DNA of 64,000 bases, taken from assembly GCA_030770545.1 (NCBI GenBank), contig CM061109.1:17158001-17222000 (forward strand), written 5' to 3'. Source of the stretch: Macropodus opercularis (lineage: Eukaryota; Chordata; Actinopteri; Anabantiformes; Osphronemidae). The position numbers and the translations under genes were made by a program. Shown here in pieces: positions 61,830-64,000 of this stretch; the stretch's first letter is position 1; the number at the start of each line of letters is the position of its first letter. The notes beneath the pieces are model-generated. The model had not been told where the DNA came from. It searched no databases and saw nothing but the letters and a program-made list of their open reading frames with translations.

Positions 61830-63410
61830 AGAAGTGAAGAGGGGAAAAACTTTAGAGAAAAGTTTAGTTTAAATTTAAAAAATGCCAAGAATTAAACTCA
61901 ACTTTCAGTTTATAATAAAACAAAAGGAAACTCTCTTTTAGGCTTTAGTTAGAACAAATAAGTTTGTTGGTCCAATCATTGTCCAAAACCACATAATCTT
62001 AGATTTAAGGAGCCTATAGTTTTGTAATCTTGGTTTTTGGTTGATGGATGACATGAATGGACCGATGTAGCTCGTACCCAATACAAAAATAGTTGTATGT
62101 AGATCATGGTCTTTCATGTTACAATACGATTACGTTATTTTTATTTACGTGTCACTATGTGTAGATCCTATAGCACATCCCAACATACAGTCATGGCCAT
62201 AAATATCGGCAACCTTTCTGTGAGAAAATGCAACACTTCTCTCAGAAAATTGTTCCAATTGCAAATGCTTTGGTCTTCTTGTGGAAGTGAGTTTCTCAGC
62301 GCCAGTCTGGACAAGTCTAAATACAGTTTTACACCTGGACTAATGGTATAGTCATTAAACATTCACTCAAACATCTTAACTGTTAATTCTAAGCAAATAT
62401 ATCTATTTTTAAATGCAACAAAGTGGACACGTATTTAATAAATATATCAGAGCGGCTGGCTGGCAACTCAATAAGCTTTGTGTTTATAAAGGGAGCCAAA
62501 CCTTCTGCAGACTAATTAAGAAATTCTTGTCAAAATTGTAAGAAATAATTGCTTTTCAAGCATGTGATGCTCCTGTAATTTGTATTTAGACACCTGTGGC
62601 AAGTAACATGTGTGGATAATATAGTCATCACACTTGCAACCATTTGAGATGGACTCACCCTTGTGTTGTGTCATACTGAGCATGGAGAAAAGAAAGAAGT
62701 GTAAAGAGGTGTCTGGGGATTAGAGAGACTCCCATAGAACCTATGGAGAGATCTCAATACAACAGTTGGGAGGAGGCATCCTTCAAATCTGTATGACCTG
62801 GAGCAGTTTACAAGAGATGAACCGTCCAAAATTCCAGTAGAGCAGTGGAAGAAACTCATTCATGGTTATAGGAAGCCATTGATTTCAGTCATTTCTTCCA
62901 AAGGGGGTGCTTTCAAATATTAAGTTACGGGTACCTCATTTTGTCCAGTTCATTTTTGAGTTCTGTGTGAATTTTTATCACCTTAGACTTTTCAGTTTTT
63001 TTGTGTTACAGTGCAAACAAAAACAAACTTGTGAATACCAAAACATTTGCAATTGGAACATTTTTCTGAGACATACTGTTTTAGTTTCTAAAACACTTAT
63101 GGGACAGGGAGGCCATCCACAGTCGTGTTTCCCAACCACATTTTTACATCACAGAAATATGGCACGCCACAAAACAAAAATGCCACGAAGCCTATAAATA
63201 ATGAAAATCTAGTCTAATTGATAGAGGGACTTTTTTTCTTAACTGGCTCCAGGTCCGAGCATGTCTTAAGATAATTTTTCAGGCAGTATCGATGTCTCTG
63301 CTACGGTGTGTAGCTGTGGCACAGTACCAATGTAATGAGATTTTAATTTGGCGCACTACCCGTCCCCATCCAAATATTTTCAAATGCATACCTTAAATGA
63401 ACAGCAATGC
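61830..63410. other. Intergenic spacer between the two repeat-protein genes
   Basis: About 1.6 kb with no host exon visible. More than half is the Tc1-like remnant described separately; the rest is AT-rich. Confidence 0.6.
62186..63080. mobile_element. Tc1/mariner-like DNA transposon remnant (non-autonomous)
   Basis: Starts with TACAGTCATGGCCATAAATA, typical of one group of fish Tc1-like ends. The segments TCTCAGAAAATTGTTCCAATT (62240-62260) with GCAAATG following, and CATTTGCAATTGGAACATTT (63044-63063), are inverted copies about 0.8 kb apart. The interior contains CCAAAATTCCAGTAGAGC, a GGTTATAGGAAGC stretch and a TTTTGTCCAG stretch familiar from the 3' part of such elements. No transposase frame survives, and the outer right end is degraded. 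Confidence 0.75.
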
Positions 63411-63413
63411 CAT

Positions 63414-63419
63414 TTTATT
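63414..63419 (-). terminator. Poly(A) signal of the edge mucin-like gene
   Basis: AATAAA on the minus strand only about 50 nt after the stop codon at 63469-63471, which suits a short 3' UTR. Confidence 0.6.
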
Positions 63420-63468
63420 TTCCAGCTTGTGAATACATCAAGGCATAGACTCAAATACAATCTAAAGT

Positions 63469-64000
63469 CTACGCTGGTGTCGTGGCCGCTGTCGTCGTGG
63501 CTGCGGCCGTGGTTGTGGTCGTCGTGTCAGCGGGCGTGGTCGTCGTGGCTGCGATGGTGGGGGCGGTCGTCGTGTCTGCGATGGTGGGGGCGGGCGCGGC
63601 CGTCGTGGCTGCGATGGTGGGGGCGGGCGCGGCCGTCGTGCCCGCGGTCGTCGTGGCTGCGATGGTGGGGGCGGCCGCGGTCGTCGTGCCCGCGGTCGTC
63701 GTGGCTGCGATGGTGGGGGCGGCCGCTGTCGTCGTGCCCGCGGTCGTCGTGGCTGCGATGGTGGGGGCGGCCGCTGTCGTCGTGCCCGCGGTCGTCGTGG
63801 CTGTGATGGTGGGGGCGGCCGCTGTCGTCGTGGCCGCGGTCGTTGTGGCTGTGATGGTGGGGGCGGCCGCTGTCGTCGTGGCCGCGGTCGTTGTGGCTGT
63901 GATGGTGGGGGCGGCCGCTGTCGTCGTGGCCGCGGTCGTCGTGGCTGTGATGGTGGGGGCGGCCGCGGTTGACGTGGCCGCTGTCGTCGTGGCCGCGGTC
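63469..64000 (-). CDS. Thr/Ala-rich mucin-like protein, C-terminal end (partial)
   Basis: From the right edge the minus-strand frame is open for 176 codons to a TAG at 63469-63471, with no frameshift. The translation is Thr/Ala/Pro/Ile-rich, built from 48-nt (16-residue) units reading about ATTTAAAPTIAATTTA, and ends TTTPA. A poly(A) signal follows 50 nt later. Composition and strand match the Thr-rich domain of the neighbouring gene, so it may be a tandem relative. The opposite strand in the same codon register would be Arg/Gly-rich but contains a TGA near 63970. The 5' part lies outside the window, so no identity can be given. Confidence 0.6.
   Translation of the reverse strand, partial: TAATTTAATSTAAAPTITATTTAATTTAAAPTITATTTAATTTAAAPTITATTTAATTTAAAPTITATTTAGTTTAAAPTIAATTTAGTTTAAAPTIAATTTAGTTTAAAPTIAATTTAGTTAAPAPTIAATTAAPAPTIADTTTAPTIAATTTTPADTTTTTTAAATTTAATTPA
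63545..63990 (-). repeat. 48-bp coding minisatellite
   Basis: About nine to ten units, each with the plus-strand core GCGATGGTGGGGGCGG followed by two GTCGTCGTG blocks. The units nearest the stop are more divergent. Period is a multiple of three and the array runs to the window edge. Confidence 0.9.

Overview
The window is vertebrate nuclear DNA, almost certainly from a teleost fish and probably a spiny-rayed one. Supporting signs are a ten-exon hemopexin (Wap65) gene with introns mostly 76-91 nt long, an Olig2-Olig1 pair only about 9 kb apart, abundant (GT)n microsatellites and a Tc1/mariner-like remnant. There is no bacterial gene organisation. Most of the 64 kb is noncoding.

Layout: 1-4.9 kb is noncoding. 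5.0-7.8 kb is a complete hemopexin gene on the + strand, with TATA box, 10 coding exons, 456 aa and poly(A) signal, and a histidine-rich GHGDK repeat behind the signal peptide. 7.8-22.5 kb is noncoding, with microsatellites and a SINE fragment. 22.9-23.7 kb (-) is olig1 and 32.7-33.9 kb (-) is olig2, two bHLH transcription-factor genes of the oligodendrocyte/motor-neuron lineage in the same relative order and orientation as in mammals. 33.9-52.4 kb is a noncoding stretch with candidate enhancers and one possible decayed retrosequence.

52.4-61.8 kb (-) is the most striking locus. It is a seven-exon gene that I do not recognise as a named protein. My splice model gives about 2375 aa: signal peptide, a six-cysteine N-terminal module with a ZP-N-like look, a furin-type RNKR site, a short linker with a duplicated aromatic motif, a roughly 450-residue Thr/Pro/Val mucin-like domain, and an array of 57 silk- or elastin-like 27-residue Gly/Ser/Val/Ala repeats, ending in a short hydrophobic tail. 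The last exon alone is 6.4 kb. 61.8-63.4 kb holds a Tc1-like remnant. At the right edge (63.47-64.0 kb, -) is the 3' end of a second Thr/Ala-rich, mucin-like gene with its own stop and poly(A) signal, which suggests a tandem cluster of such genes.

The genes do not form one pathway. Hemopexin is a secreted haem-binding plasma protein, the Olig proteins are nuclear regulators, and the repeat proteins look secreted and structural or gel-forming. Exon boundaries were placed by hand from GT/AG signals, reading phase and polypyrimidine tracts, without transcript data.
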